A stretch of 64,000 nt of DNA from NCBI RefSeq assembly GCF_013408425.1, contig NZ_JACBYV010000001.1, forward strand, positions 5,270,001 through 5,334,000, in the 5' to 3' direction. A program made the position numbers and the translations under genes. Below are positions 24,936-34,052 of the stretch, piece after piece (within the stretch, counting starts at the first letter, position 1; each line of letters starts with the position of its first letter). Below the pieces are notes generated by a model. That model was not told the DNA's origin, made no database searches, and saw only the letters and a list, made by a program, of their open reading frames with translations. This stretch comes from Pseudomonas flavescens. Lineage in GTDB: Bacteria > Pseudomonadota > Gammaproteobacteria > Pseudomonadales > Pseudomonadaceae.

Positions 24936-27280
24936 GCGATGACCTCCTTGTCAGACCGTGTTGCGGCCCAGGGTGAGAGCATGAAGCAGAACATCAGCCC
25001 CAGGCTGATGGCCAGGCCGAAGTTGGCGATGGCGGGTGTCTGGCTGATCAGCAGCAGGCCGAACGACAGCCAGCTGGACACCGCCGAAAGCAGGGTGCCG
25101 AGCAGGCTGACGGCGGGGCCGCCGATATTTTCGCGCATCAGGATGGCGTAATCGACACCGATGGCAGTGATCAGCAGCAGGCCGAACAGGCTGAACAGGG
25201 TCAGTGGCTGGCCCAGCCAACCCAGGCAGGCCAGCGCTGCGAGGGCGGCCAGCAGCGGCAGGCAGACCACCCGCAGTGCGCCGCCGATGCCGAACGGGAT
25301 GCACAGCAGCAGCACGATCGCCAGGCAGGAGATCAGCTTGAGTTCGGCGGCGCTGATCTGGGTGGCGGCGAACAGCTTGTTCAACTCGCCCAGGCGGTCG
25401 ACCAGTTGTACGCCGTCGAGGCCGTCTGCGGCGGTTTGCAGCAGTGTGCTGTCGGTCTGCCCCTGCAGGCTGACGATGGCCGCCACGCCGCTGTCGTCGC
25501 GGCCGAGCCACAGGGTTCGCCACGGTTCGCCCAGCGGGCCGGCGAGGGCCTGATCCAGGCTGCTCTGCGGCTGTTCCAGCAACTGCTGCAGCTCAGCTTG
25601 CAAGGCGCTTGCCGGCACGCCCAGATCGAGCAGTGCCTGCCAGTGTTTCGGCAGTTCCGTCAGGGCAGTGCGCAGCGCCTGTAATTGTGCGTCAGGTGCT
25701 ACCAGTTGGTTGAGCGACAGGTAGCTGCGCAACTGTTGGTTTTGCACCAGCGTATCCAGGCGTGCGCCCAGCGCCTGCTGGCGCTGCAGCAGTTGCGCCT
25801 CGTCGCTGGCGCGCACCAGGAAGAACTGGCTGGTGGGCTGCTGCCCGGTGAGTTCGACGATGCGTTGCGACTGGGCGAACAGCGCCGGGTCCTTGCCCAG
25901 CCATTGGCGCAGGTCGTTCTGGCTGTGCAGCTGCCAGATACCGCCAGCGCAGAACAGCAGGAACGCGCCGAGCAGCCAGAAATTGCCGTTGCCGCTCTGT
26001 ATGCGGGAATGCCAGCTCAGCAGGCGTGTGGCAATCGCCAGCAAGCGAGGTGCCGGGCGCAGTCGCATGCCATCCAGCCAGGCGGGAAGCAGGCAGACCG
26101 AACAGAGGTAGGCCCCGATCAGGCCCGCAGCGGAGAACGCCGCGATCTGGGTGAGGGCCGGGAACGGCGTGAAGGCCAGTGCCAGGTAGCCGATCAGGTT
26201 GGTGCCCAGGCTCAGACTCAGGCCTGGCAGGGTACTGCGCAGCGCGCTCCAGCTGCGCCACTCCACATGGCCCCAGCTCTTGCTCAGGTAATGCAGCGGG
26301 TAGTCGGCCGCGACACCGATCAGGCTGGCGCCCAGTACCAGAGTCAGGGCATTGATCTGCCCGAAGATGAGCACGCAGGCGGCGCTGCCAGCCAGCAGGG
26401 CGACGCCGATGGGCAGCAGGCTGAGCAGGACGCGCGGGCGCCTGAATGCCAGCAGCAGAAGTAGCAGGGTACCAAGGCTGGCGGCACCGCCGATCAGGGT
26501 CATCTCGCCCATGGCCTTGCTCTGGCCTGCCGCGGCATACAGGGCACCACCGGTGGCGAGCAACTGGCCGCCCGCGGCCTCGGTGGTGGCACGCGCTGCC
26601 TGGATGCTCTGGGCGATGGCCAGTGGCGCCTGCATGTCGAAGGCGTCGCCGCGGCTGTGCAGGTTCAGCACCGCCCAGGTCATGCCTGATTCCTTGACCA
26701 ACAAGGTGCCGCTGGCCAGATCCGGCTGTATGCGGCCGCCGAAATTCAATGCCTGTTGAGCACGCCCGCCGAGGCCGAGCCAGTCCTGTTCCGGGGCAAG
26801 CAGGCTGAAGGACGCGAAGGGGTCGAACAGCTCCCCAGTGCGCTGCTCGATGAAGGCTTGCGGGTGTTCGGTCAGTAACTGACGGTCGGCAGCAGGCAGC
26901 AGGTTGAGGCGGCTTTCACGCAGATCCTGGCGGAGCGCATCCAGATCGCTGTCGAGTGTCCAGCGCACCTTTTCGAAGTGACCGCTATCGCGCCATTGCT
27001 GACCGAGGGTCGCCGCGAGGTCCACGGCACGGTCGCGCTCGGGGTGGCCGACCAATACCAGCACATCGCGCTGAATGGGCTCCTGCATGCGCGCTTCGGC
27101 CTGTTGCAGGCGGGCATCGCCTGCGCCACTGGGCAGCAGGGCGAGCATGCTGGCTGCCACCGGCGGGCCGCTGCGCCACTGCCAGGCCGTCAGCGCGAGC
27201 AGCGCCAGCAGCAGCACGGCGAACAGCCGCGGCAGGCGGCGTTCGATAAGTGCTTTTCCAGGTTCAGCGGGCAAGATCAC
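24932..27280 (-). CDS. MMPL/RND-type lipid exporter of the APE cluster (ApeM-like)
   Basis: A 782-residue inner-membrane transporter. One N-terminal helix (LFAVLLLALLALTAW) is followed by a periplasmic domain of about 200 residues, a five-helix block, a second periplasmic domain and a second five-helix block. This is the duplicated MMPL layout. The Asp in GVAADYPLHYL and the Asp in IGVDYAILM are the proton-relay positions. It should flip or export the aryl polyene lipid. Overlaps LolA by 17 bp and the antiporter-like gene by 4 bp. One of the most typical members of APE clusters. Confidence 0.9.
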   Translation of the reverse strand: MILPAEPGKALIERRLPRLFAVLLLALLALTAWQWRSGPPVAASMLALLPSGAGDARLQQAEARMQEPIQRDVLVLVGHPERDRAVDLAATLGQQWRDSGHFEKVRWTLDSDLDALRQDLRESRLNLLPAADRQLLTEHPQAFIEQRTGELFDPFASFSLLAPEQDWLGLGGRAQQALNFGGRIQPDLASGTLLVKESGMTWAVLNLHSRGDAFDMQAPLAIAQSIQAARATTEAAGGQLLATGGALYAAAGQSKAMGEMTLIGGAASLGTLLLLLLAFRRPRVLLSLLPIGVALLAGSAACVLIFGQINALTLVLGASLIGVAADYPLHYLSKSWGHVEWRSWSALRSTLPGLSLSLGTNLIGYLALAFTPFPALTQIAAFSAAGLIGAYLCSVCLLPAWLDGMRLRPAPRLLAIATRLLSWHSRIQSGNGNFWLLGAFLLFCAGGIWQLHSQNDLRQWLGKDPALFAQSQRIVELTGQQPTSQFFLVRASDEAQLLQRQQALGARLDTLVQNQQLRSYLSLNQLVAPDAQLQALRTALTELPKHWQALLDLGVPASALQAELQQLLEQPQSSLDQALAGPLGEPWRTLWLGRDDSGVAAIVSLQGQTDSTLLQTAADGLDGVQLVDRLGELNKLFAATQISAAELKLISCLAIVLLLCIPFGIGGALRVVCLPLLAALAALACLGWLGQPLTLFSLFGLLLITAIGVDYAILMRENIGGPAVSLLGTLLSAVSSWLSFGLLLISQTPAIANFGLAISLGLMFCFMLSPWAATRSDKEVIA

Positions 27281-27872
27281 TGCGCTCCTGTTCGCTCAGG
27301 CTGTCGTCCACCACGCTGGCGGGCATGCGCATCAATGTGCGGTCGCCCTGGGTTTCGTGCAGTTCGATGCGCTCGACCAGATCGCCTCCGCTGATATCGA
27401 TGCGGCTGAATACCTGCTTGAGCAGCATCGACGTCGGCAGCAGGGTCAGCGTCCAGGCCTTGGCGTCGCCGCTCAGTTGCAGGTCGAAATCCCGTGCCAG
27501 GCCGGTGTGGTCGCCCTTGAGCACGTCGAGAAAAAGGCGGCTCTGTTGCGCGGCAACGTCGCGCCCCGGCTGCATCTGCCAGCCGTCAGGAGTGCGTCGG
27601 GCGATCCCCTTGGAGTCGATACGGTAGTCCTGCTGCAGCGGCTTGCGCAGCTTCCAGAGCAGGCTGGCATCGGCGGTGAGCACGAACTCGCCGGTGCTGG
27701 TCAGGGGCTGGGGCAGGGCACGCAGATGCTTTTCCTGAATGAACGGCCCGCGCACCACGGCATGCTGGGAGAGCTGCTTGCCGAGTTCGTCGAGGGTCAG
27801 GGGCTCTGCCTGGCTGCACAGCGTGGTCAGCATCAGGCCGAGCAGCACAACGAAGCGCGTAGGTAACTTCAT
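27264..27872 (-). CDS. LolA-like periplasmic carrier of the APE cluster
   Basis: A 202-residue exported protein with a signal peptide (VVLLGLMLTTLCSQA) and the LolA-type half-barrel pattern: ALPQPLTSTGEFVLTADASLLWKLRKP, then DISGGDLVERIELHE. It probably shuttles the aryl polyene lipid, rather than lipoproteins, from the MMPL exporter to the outer membrane. The start at 27872 overlaps the thioesterase stop by 4 bp; the longer frame is a shadow of that gene. ApeL is the equivalent in E. coli-type clusters. Confidence 0.87.
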   Translation of the reverse strand: MKLPTRFVVLLGLMLTTLCSQAEPLTLDELGKQLSQHAVVRGPFIQEKHLRALPQPLTSTGEFVLTADASLLWKLRKPLQQDYRIDSKGIARRTPDGWQMQPGRDVAAQQSRLFLDVLKGDHTGLARDFDLQLSGDAKAWTLTLLPTSMLLKQVFSRIDISGGDLVERIELHETQGDRTLMRMPASVVDDSLSEQERSDLAR

Positions 27873-28294
27873 GCGATCACCCGCTGTACGGCATCGATGA
27901 ACACCTGAGGGGAGGCCAGCTGCATCTCGCGGCTGGCTATTTCCACGGCCACCTGCACGCTGCTGCCGCGGGTCATGCGCTCGCCGGTAGCGGTGTCGCT
28001 GATCAGGTAGTGGATCTTCAGACGGTTTTCCCACTCCACCAGATCGGCGCACACGGTAATGCGCTGGCCGAACTGGGCACCGCGGATATAGCGCAGTTGC
28101 AGATCGATCACCGGCCAGGCGTAGCCACTGTCGCGCATCTGCGGGTAGCCGTGGTCGAGCCGGTCGAGCAGCGCACAGCGGGCCTGCTCGAAGTATTTGA
28201 CGTAGTGGCCGTGCCAGACGATTTCCATCATGTCCACGTCGAAGAACGGCACGAGGATTTCCACCTCGGCCTGCAGAACGCCTTTAGCGCGCAT
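27869..28294 (-). CDS. 4-hydroxybenzoyl-CoA-type thioesterase (ApeK-like)
   Basis: A 141-residue hot-dog thioesterase. The motif VPFFDVDMMEIVWHGHYVKY near residues 14-33 holds the Asp and the Trp-His-Gly turn of the 4HBT family. It likely releases the finished polyene acid, or edits stalled chains from ACP. It overlaps lolA by 4 bp and is separated from the ammonia-lyase gene by a 90-bp gap filled with a palindromic repeat, the only repeat-filled gap inside the APE operon. Confidence 0.87.
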   Translation of the reverse strand: MRAKGVLQAEVEILVPFFDVDMMEIVWHGHYVKYFEQARCALLDRLDHGYPQMRDSGYAWPVIDLQLRYIRGAQFGQRITVCADLVEWENRLKIHYLISDTATGERMTRGSSVQVAVEIASREMQLASPQVFIDAVQRVIA

Positions 28295-28326
28295 GGGCGA
28301 TGAGCTCCCCTGTCATGACATAGAAT

Positions 28327-28375
28327 GTGGGAGCGCGCCATGCGCGCGATTCGCGGGCATGGCCCGCATCGGCAT
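28327..28375. repeat. Palindromic repeat inside the APE operon
   Basis: It contains the palindromes gcgcgccatgcgcgc and gcgggcatggcccgc after a gtgggag arm. It matches the reverse complement of the element at 11021-11074 over most of its length, but the terminal arm is degenerate (atcggcat in place of ctcccac). It sits between the ammonia-lyase and thioesterase genes and could change mRNA stability or partly end transcription. Confidence 0.8.
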
Positions 28376-28383
28376 GAGGCGAA

Positions 28384-29925
28384 TTACGCATACAGGCTCC
28401 AGTGCTGGGCACGGATACGCTGCAGGCACAGGCGCAGTTCGCCTTCCAGGGCGCGATCTTCGATCAGCGGCGGGAAGTCTTCGCCCAGCTGCCCGCGCAT
28501 GTCCGCGAGGGCGGCCGGCAGAACGCTGGCTTCGGCGCGCTGGCGCAGCCAGACACCCTGATTGGCAGCCAGCAGCGTGGCCGCGGCGACCTGCTCGGCC
28601 AGCTCCAGGCTGCGCAGGGCGTCACGGGCGGCGATGGTGCCCATGCTCACCTTGTCCTGGTTGTGGCATTCGGTGGAGCGCGAGAACACGCTTGCCGGCA
28701 GGGTGTTCTTCAACGCCTCGGCCGTCCATGCGCTGGCACCGATCTGCACGGCCTTGAAACCGTGATTGATCATCGCGGTCTCTGCCGGGGCACCGGACAG
28801 GTTGCTTGGCAGGCCGTGGTTGTAACGGGTGTCGACCAGCAGGGCGAGCTGACGGTCGAGCAGGTCGGCGAGGTTGCCGATCAGGTTCTTCAGGCTGTCC
28901 ATGGCGAAGGCGATATGCCCGCCGTAGAAATGCCCGCCGTGCAGTACGCGTTCCTCGTCGGGGTCGATCAGCGGGTTGTCGTTGGCGCTGTTCAGCTCGG
29001 TTTCGATGAACTGGCGCAGCAGCCCCAGGCTGTCGGCCAACACGCCAAGCACGTGTGGCGCGCAGCGGATCGAGTAGCGATCCTGCAGGCGGTGCAGCGG
29101 GGCGGTCGGCGCGTCGATGGCCAGGTCCTGGCGAATCCAGGCGGCCACCTGGTTCTGGCCCGGGTGCGGCTTGGCGGCGAACAGGCGCTCGTCGAAGTGT
29201 TCCGGGTTGCCCTGCAGGGCGATCACGTTGAGCGCGGTGATGCGTGTCGCCAGCTTGAGCAGGTAATCGGCGCGGGAATAGGCCTGGCAGGCCAGGGCGG
29301 TCATCACCGCGGTGCCGTTCATCAGCGCCAGGGCTTCCTTGGGGCGCAGCACCAGCGGCGTCCAGCCCAGTTCGGCGTGAACGTCAGCGGCGCTGCGGCG
29401 TTCGCCGCGATACATCACCTCGCGCTCGCCACACAGGGTCGCAGCGATGTAGGACAGCGGCGTCAGGTCGCCACTGGCGCCCACCGAGCCCTCTTCCGGA
29501 ATCAGCGGCAGCACGTCGTGTTCGATGAACGCCTGCAGACGCTCCAGCAGCTCCAGGCGAACCCCGGACATGCCCTGGCAGAGCGACTGCAAGCGGGCCG
29601 CCAGCACCGCTCGGGTGGCCTGCTCGTCGAGCAGCTTGCCCAGGCCGCAACCGTGGAAGGTGTACAGATGACGGGGCAGCGCCTCGACCTGGTGCAGCGG
29701 TACCGCCACCACGCAGGAGTCGCCGTAGCCGGTGGTGATGCCGTAGATCATGCCTTCGCGGTCCAGCAGGCTGTCGACGAATCGCGCGCCGCGGCCAATG
29801 CGATCGCGCCATTCGGCACTGCTGTCCAGCTCGCCGCGCGCAGTGCGCTGGGCCAGGCCGACGATCTGTTCAAGACGCAGCGGCTGAGCGCCGAAGGTCA
29901 CCGTTTCAGGCTGATTGGTTGTCAT
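28384..29925 (-). CDS. Aromatic amino acid/histidine ammonia-lyase-like enzyme (MIO family)
   Basis: A 513-residue lyase. The Ala-Ser-Gly triad that cyclises to the MIO cofactor is at 150-152 (GSVGASGDLTPLSY), and the catalytic Tyr is in IYGITTGYG (Tyr61). Such enzymes release ammonia from histidine, phenylalanine or tyrosine; in aryl polyene and flexirubin loci a tyrosine or phenylalanine lyase can supply the aryl starter. The selectivity pair read from my remembered alignment is Phe90-His91, a mix of the PAL-like Phe and HAL-like His, so the substrate is open. The start at 29925 overlaps the acyltransferase by 20 bp. The long N-terminal extension to 30096 is a shadow. Confidence 0.9.
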   Translation of the reverse strand: MTTNQPETVTFGAQPLRLEQIVGLAQRTARGELDSSAEWRDRIGRGARFVDSLLDREGMIYGITTGYGDSCVVAVPLHQVEALPRHLYTFHGCGLGKLLDEQATRAVLAARLQSLCQGMSGVRLELLERLQAFIEHDVLPLIPEEGSVGASGDLTPLSYIAATLCGEREVMYRGERRSAADVHAELGWTPLVLRPKEALALMNGTAVMTALACQAYSRADYLLKLATRITALNVIALQGNPEHFDERLFAAKPHPGQNQVAAWIRQDLAIDAPTAPLHRLQDRYSIRCAPHVLGVLADSLGLLRQFIETELNSANDNPLIDPDEERVLHGGHFYGGHIAFAMDSLKNLIGNLADLLDRQLALLVDTRYNHGLPSNLSGAPAETAMINHGFKAVQIGASAWTAEALKNTLPASVFSRSTECHNQDKVSMGTIAARDALRSLELAEQVAAATLLAANQGVWLRQRAEASVLPAALADMRGQLGEDFPPLIEDRALEGELRLCLQRIRAQHWSLYA

Positions 29926-30841
29926 GGTCGTTCCAGAACGGATAGAAATTGAACCACTGCCGCGGGGCTTGCAGGCAGCGTTGGGCCAGGTGGTCGGCGT
30001 AGCGTTGTGCCCAGGCCTGGATGACCGCTTCGCGCTCGCTGCGCTTCCACTGCACGGCCTCGGTGAACGGCTGCAGCATGACCTTGTAGCGGCCATCGAT
30101 CTTCAGGCAGTCGATCAGGTTGACCGGGCACTGCAACAGCCCGGCGAGCAGCCAGGGGCCCTGGGGCAGGGGCGCCGACTGGCCGAGAAAGTCCACGTTC
30201 ACCGTACGCTCGCCGTGCAGTGGCACGCGATCGCCGGCGATTGCCAGCCATTCGCCGCGCTCCAGGTGATCGGCCAGGCGCATCATCACCGCCGGGTCCA
30301 GTTCGCTGACCTGAATCAGCCGCAGGTTGTTGGCACCGGTTTCCTTGAGCAGGCGATTGAACTGCTCGGCGTGCCGGGTGTGAACGAGCACGTTCATGCG
30401 CACCTGGGCGCTCAGCTCGGCCAGGGCACGGCACACTTCGAGGTTGCCCAGGTGGGCGCCGACCAGCAGCTGGCCGCGTGTTCCGCTCATCTGGCCGTGC
30501 AGCCCGTGCGGGTCGATCAGTTCGATGTCGCTGAAATTCAGGCGGCCGCTCCATACGTCCAGTTTGTCCAGCAGGCTGTCGGCGAAGGCCATGAACTGGG
30601 CGAATACCGAGCGACGGGTCGGGCGCAGCTCAGGGCGTGCGCTCCAGCTCGCCAGGTTGTTCTGATAGTGGCGAACGCTGCGCCGCGCCTTGGCACCGAA
30701 CAGGAAGAAGTAAGCGACGATCAGATACAGCAGCGGGCTCAGTGCACGGCGGCCCAGGTAGCGGGAGGCCAGGGCGGTGAATTTCATAAGGGCGAAACTG
30801 CCGCGCTCGCGCTGGCCGGCCCAATGTCTGCTGCGGTCCAT
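29906..30841 (-). CDS. LpxL/HtrB-type lipid acyltransferase of the APE cluster
   Basis: A 311-residue membrane-associated acyltransferase. One N-terminal hydrophobic segment (LSPLLYLIVAYFFLFG) is followed by the HX4E motif AHLGNLEV near residue 125, typical of lipid A late acyltransferases. It may attach the polyene acyl chain to a glycolipid-like carrier. The start is set at 30841, where ATG shares one base with the glycosyltransferase stop; the longer frame is a shadow. It follows a GT2 gene, consistent with building a glycolipid head for the pigment. Confidence 0.87.
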   Translation of the reverse strand: MDRSRHWAGQRERGSFALMKFTALASRYLGRRALSPLLYLIVAYFFLFGAKARRSVRHYQNNLASWSARPELRPTRRSVFAQFMAFADSLLDKLDVWSGRLNFSDIELIDPHGLHGQMSGTRGQLLVGAHLGNLEVCRALAELSAQVRMNVLVHTRHAEQFNRLLKETGANNLRLIQVSELDPAVMMRLADHLERGEWLAIAGDRVPLHGERTVNVDFLGQSAPLPQGPWLLAGLLQCPVNLIDCLKIDGRYKVMLQPFTEAVQWKRSEREAVIQAWAQRYADHLAQRCLQAPRQWFNFYPFWNDHDNQSA

Positions 30842-31590
30842 CAGCGCCACCGCCGGTAGAGCAGCATGGGCGCCCGGCAGAGCATGCCGAAGAACAGCCG
30901 CGCGTGCATTTTCGAGATCAGTACGTTGTCCTGCCACAGGCGGAAATGCGAGATGCCATCCGCGGGATAGTGCACGCGGGTCGGCAGCCAGCGCATCGGC
31001 TGCCCACGCCAGGACAGGCGCACGAGAATTTCCGAGTCGAAATCCATGCGCTTGCCGAGTTTCGCCGAGTCGATCAGCGCCACGCTGGCGGCCAGCGGGT
31101 AGACGCGAAAGCCGCACATGGAATCGCGGATCTGCAGCGACAGGCTGTTGATCCACACCCAGACGTGGGTCAGGTAGCGGGCGTAGAGGCGGCCCTTGGG
31201 CACGCTGGCGTCGTACTGCGGGTAGCCACAGACGATCGCCTCGGGATGGGCACGGGATTCGTCGAGAAAGGCCTGTACCGCCAGCAGGTCGTGCTGGCCA
31301 TCGGCGTCCACTTGCAGGGCATGGCTGAACCCCAGGCGCTGCGCTTCGCGCAGGCCGGCCATTACCGCGCCGCCCTTGCCCTGATTCTCGGGCAAACGCA
31401 GCAGGTAGGTATCGGCTTCAGTCGCGAGCTTGTCGATTACTGCCGCGCAAGCGGCGCTGGATGCATCGTCGACCAGCACGCAAGGCAGCCCGGCTTCGAG
31501 CAGGGCTGCGACCACTGCGGGCAACGCATGCTCATGGTTGTACACCGGGATCAGCGCGCAAGGGCGGTGAGCGGCAGCAATCGGTGTCAT
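30841..31590 (-). CDS. Family 2 glycosyltransferase
   Basis: A 249-residue GT-A enzyme. It has LIPVYNHEHAL near residue 13, VDDASS near 40 and the metal-binding QVDADGQHD near 95. These match dolichyl-phosphate mannosyltransferase-like GT2 proteins. A short hydrophobic tail ends in a basic run. It overlaps the ligase gene by 4 bp (start) and the acyltransferase by 1 bp (end). It probably places a sugar on the lipid that anchors the pigment. Confidence 0.88.
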   Translation of the reverse strand: MTPIAAAHRPCALIPVYNHEHALPAVVAALLEAGLPCVLVDDASSAACAAVIDKLATEADTYLLRLPENQGKGGAVMAGLREAQRLGFSHALQVDADGQHDLLAVQAFLDESRAHPEAIVCGYPQYDASVPKGRLYARYLTHVWVWINSLSLQIRDSMCGFRVYPLAASVALIDSAKLGKRMDFDSEILVRLSWRGQPMRWLPTRVHYPADGISHFRLWQDNVLISKMHARLFFGMLCRAPMLLYRRWR

Positions 31591-33245
31591 GGCGCGGCCT
31601 TGAGCAGGATGCGGCCGGAGGAGCAGTTGGCCTCGCCGTTGCGGAAGGTGAAGTACAGCTTGTTGCGCTCGGCGTCGAAACGCAGGGTCAGCTGCAGGCG
31701 GTCGCCAGGGCGCACCAGTTGCTGGAACTTGAGCACTTCCATGCCGCCGAACAATGGCGGCAGATCGCTGATCAGGGTACGCGCCAACTGTTGCGCCCAG
31801 TCGATCTGCACCACACCTGGCAGCACCGGCGTGCCCGGAAAGTGGCCGCTGAAGTGCGCCAGATCCAGGGGCACGTCCAGCTCCAGATGCCACTCGCCTT
31901 GCTCTTCCCGTGCGCTGATCGGCGCGACCCGCGTGGGGCGGTCGGCGGCCAGCAGGTCGTTGACCTGCGCCTGACCCAGCTTGCCCTGGCTGCTGTACGG
32001 CAGATGGGGCAGCAGCCGCCAGCGGCGTGGCAGGGCGATGGGTTCGCAATGGCCGGCCAGGTGCTGGCGCAGGCCCTCGGTCAGATGGCGACGGCCCTGA
32101 TTACGCAGCACGTGCAGGCCTTCCGGAGACAGCGCCACCAGTGCGCCGAGAAAGGCACGGCCCTGCTGCAAGACGCCAAGGCGCGCTTCACTGACCCAGT
32201 CATGCAGCGCCAGGGCCTGCTCCAGCAGGGGCAGGGAAATGCGTTTTTCTTCCAGTTTGACGATGCGGTCCAGACGTGCGCCGAGCATGAAGCGGCCATC
32301 AGCCTCGATTTGTGCGGCATCGGCCATCTGTTCCCAATGCCCGGCAGGCAGATAAGGCGAGCTCAGGCGCAGTGCGCCTTCGTCGTTCAGCTCGAGCTTC
32401 ACGTCAGCGAACGGCAGCCAGTGCTCTCCGCCCTGACGCCAGGCGATGCCACCGGTTTCCGAACTGCCGTAGATTTCCGTCGGCCACTGGCCCAGGCGCT
32501 GCTGCACGGAGGCGGCCGCTTCGGCTGGCAATGCGCCGCCGGAAGAAAATACCTGACGCACGCGGCTCAGTGCCGGCCAGTCCAGGTTGTCGCCCATGCG
32601 CTTGAGCAGCGCTGGGCTGGTGATCCAGGCGAAAGCCGGATGAGGCAGGCTGGCCAGTTGCAGGTCTTCAGGAAAGGGCAGCGCCCTGGGCAGAAATACC
32701 CGTCCGGCGCACAGCGGCCAGAGCACGCGGAACAGCAGCCCGTAGATGTGCTGAGCGGCCACGCTGCCGATGATCAGGGCATCGCCGAGGCGTTCGCCCC
32801 ACAGTGTTTCCAGTGCCTGCACTTCGTTGGCCAACTGGCCAAGGCTCTTGTCGATCAGTTTGGGTTCGCCGCTGGAGCCCGAGGTGCACAGGGTCAGGTG
32901 GCAGCGCTCACGATCCAGCGGGCGGGCGGCCAGGGGGGCAGCAGCCATCGAGTCATCGAGGTGCTCCAGCCAAAGGTCGGCCTGGGCACCAAGGCGCTGG
33001 CGCGTCTGCTGCTGCGCATCGGCAGGCAGCAGGACGTGAATGTCGGCCTGCCAGGCGGCGAGCAGGGCAATGGCCAGCTCGGAGGCGTCTTCCAGGTGCA
33101 GGGCGATGCGCTTCACACCCGCTGCCTGCCAGTGTGCCGCCAGGCTCAGAGCTCGCCCGCACAGCTGCGCGTGATCGAGCGTCGGGGTTACCTGGCGGCT
33201 GGCGTCCGCCTCCAGCAGCAGGTTTTCAAGGCTCAGCCAGTTCAT
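31587..33245 (-). CDS. AMP-forming acyl ligase fused to an ApeI-type dehydratase
   Basis: A 552-residue protein with two parts. Residues 1-450 are an ANL-superfamily adenylating enzyme with LTLCTSGSSGEPK near 118-129 and IYGSSETGGIAW. Residues about 451-552 are a hot-dog domain with HFPGTPVLPGVVQ, the FabZ/ApeI dehydratase motif including the active His. The ligase half should activate the aryl starter acid and load it on an ACP. The dehydratase half would act on 3-hydroxyacyl-ACP. In other APE systems I know ApeH and ApeI as separate genes. An AAGGAG site precedes the ATG at 33245. Confidence 0.9.
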   Translation of the reverse strand: MNWLSLENLLLEADASRQVTPTLDHAQLCGRALSLAAHWQAAGVKRIALHLEDASELAIALLAAWQADIHVLLPADAQQQTRQRLGAQADLWLEHLDDSMAAAPLAARPLDRERCHLTLCTSGSSGEPKLIDKSLGQLANEVQALETLWGERLGDALIIGSVAAQHIYGLLFRVLWPLCAGRVFLPRALPFPEDLQLASLPHPAFAWITSPALLKRMGDNLDWPALSRVRQVFSSGGALPAEAAASVQQRLGQWPTEIYGSSETGGIAWRQGGEHWLPFADVKLELNDEGALRLSSPYLPAGHWEQMADAAQIEADGRFMLGARLDRIVKLEEKRISLPLLEQALALHDWVSEARLGVLQQGRAFLGALVALSPEGLHVLRNQGRRHLTEGLRQHLAGHCEPIALPRRWRLLPHLPYSSQGKLGQAQVNDLLAADRPTRVAPISAREEQGEWHLELDVPLDLAHFSGHFPGTPVLPGVVQIDWAQQLARTLISDLPPLFGGMEVLKFQQLVRPGDRLQLTLRFDAERNKLYFTFRNGEANCSSGRILLKAAP

Positions 33246-33787
33246 GCGAATCTCCTTACACGTTGACGCACCAGCCATTCGCCGGCGAATAGCAGGCCCA
33301 TCAGCAGGTAAGAAATCAGCCCGGTGTAGAGTGTCCACCAGGACAGCGGTGCCCACAGGTTCAGGGCCACCACCACCAGGCCGTTGGCGAGCAGGAACAC
33401 TGCCCAGACTTCGGTCACCCGGCGGGTGTACTGCACCGCGACCTCTGGCAAATCGGGCTCGCGCAGGCGTGCCAGGCGTTCAGCTATCGGCATGCCGATC
33501 TTCAGGCTGCCGGCGAACAGCGCCAGCAACAGGGCGCTGACCAGTACCGGGTACCAGCGCAGCAGCGCCGGCTCATCGGCCAAGGCCAGCAACAGGCAGA
33601 ACACCAGCACCGCACCGGTCATCCTGCGGCTGTTGCGATCATTCGGGTTGGCGAGCAGGCGGGCCAGCCAGAGGCCGCCGAGCAGCCCGGCGAACACCGC
33701 GGGCGAAAGATGGCCCGCGCCGAAATACACGGCGAACGGATAGGCCACGCTGGCCAACGCTACCAGCAGGCCGAGCAGACGGCTCAT
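33242..33787 (-). CDS. COG4648-type inner-membrane protein of the APE cluster
   Basis: A 181-residue membrane protein with about six hydrophobic helices in pairs (for example MSRLLGLLVALASVAYPFAV and LPALLRWYPVLVSALLLALFAGSLKIG-like segments). This is a family found next to ACP and ligase genes in aryl polyene clusters, with no known activity. It overlaps the ligase gene and the ACP gene by 4 bp each. The mature role could be in anchoring the synthesis complex. Confidence 0.78.
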   Translation of the reverse strand: MSRLLGLLVALASVAYPFAVYFGAGHLSPAVFAGLLGGLWLARLLANPNDRNSRRMTGAVLVFCLLLALADEPALLRWYPVLVSALLLALFAGSLKIGMPIAERLARLREPDLPEVAVQYTRRVTEVWAVFLLANGLVVVALNLWAPLSWWTLYTGLISYLLMGLLFAGEWLVRQRVRRFA

Positions 33788-34041
33788 GCCGGTTCCGCAT
33801 TGACCAACTGGTAGACCGCTTCGACCACGTCACCGACGGTACGTACCGACTTGAACGCTTCGGCGGCAATCTTCTTGCCGGTCTGGCGCTTGATATGGTC
33901 GATCAGATCGACGGCATCGATGCTGTCGATTTCCAGGTCTTCGTACAGGTTGGCATCCAGGCTGATTCGCTCGGGGCTCAGCTCGAACAGCTCTACCAGG
34001 GCGTCGCGCAAGGTGGCGAAGATTTCGTCACGGGTTTGCAT
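33784..34041 (-). CDS. Acyl carrier protein (ApeF-like)
   Basis: An 85-residue acidic protein with phosphopantetheine Ser in IDSIDAVDL (about residue 39). It differs from the second ACP 12 bp upstream, which is consistent with one ACP for starter loading and one for elongation, as shown for ApeE and ApeF elsewhere. It overlaps the membrane protein gene by 4 bp. Confidence 0.9.
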   Translation of the reverse strand: MQTRDEIFATLRDALVELFELSPERISLDANLYEDLEIDSIDAVDLIDHIKRQTGKKIAAEAFKSVRTVGDVVEAVYQLVNAEPA

Positions 34042-34052
34042 GGTGTCCTTCC

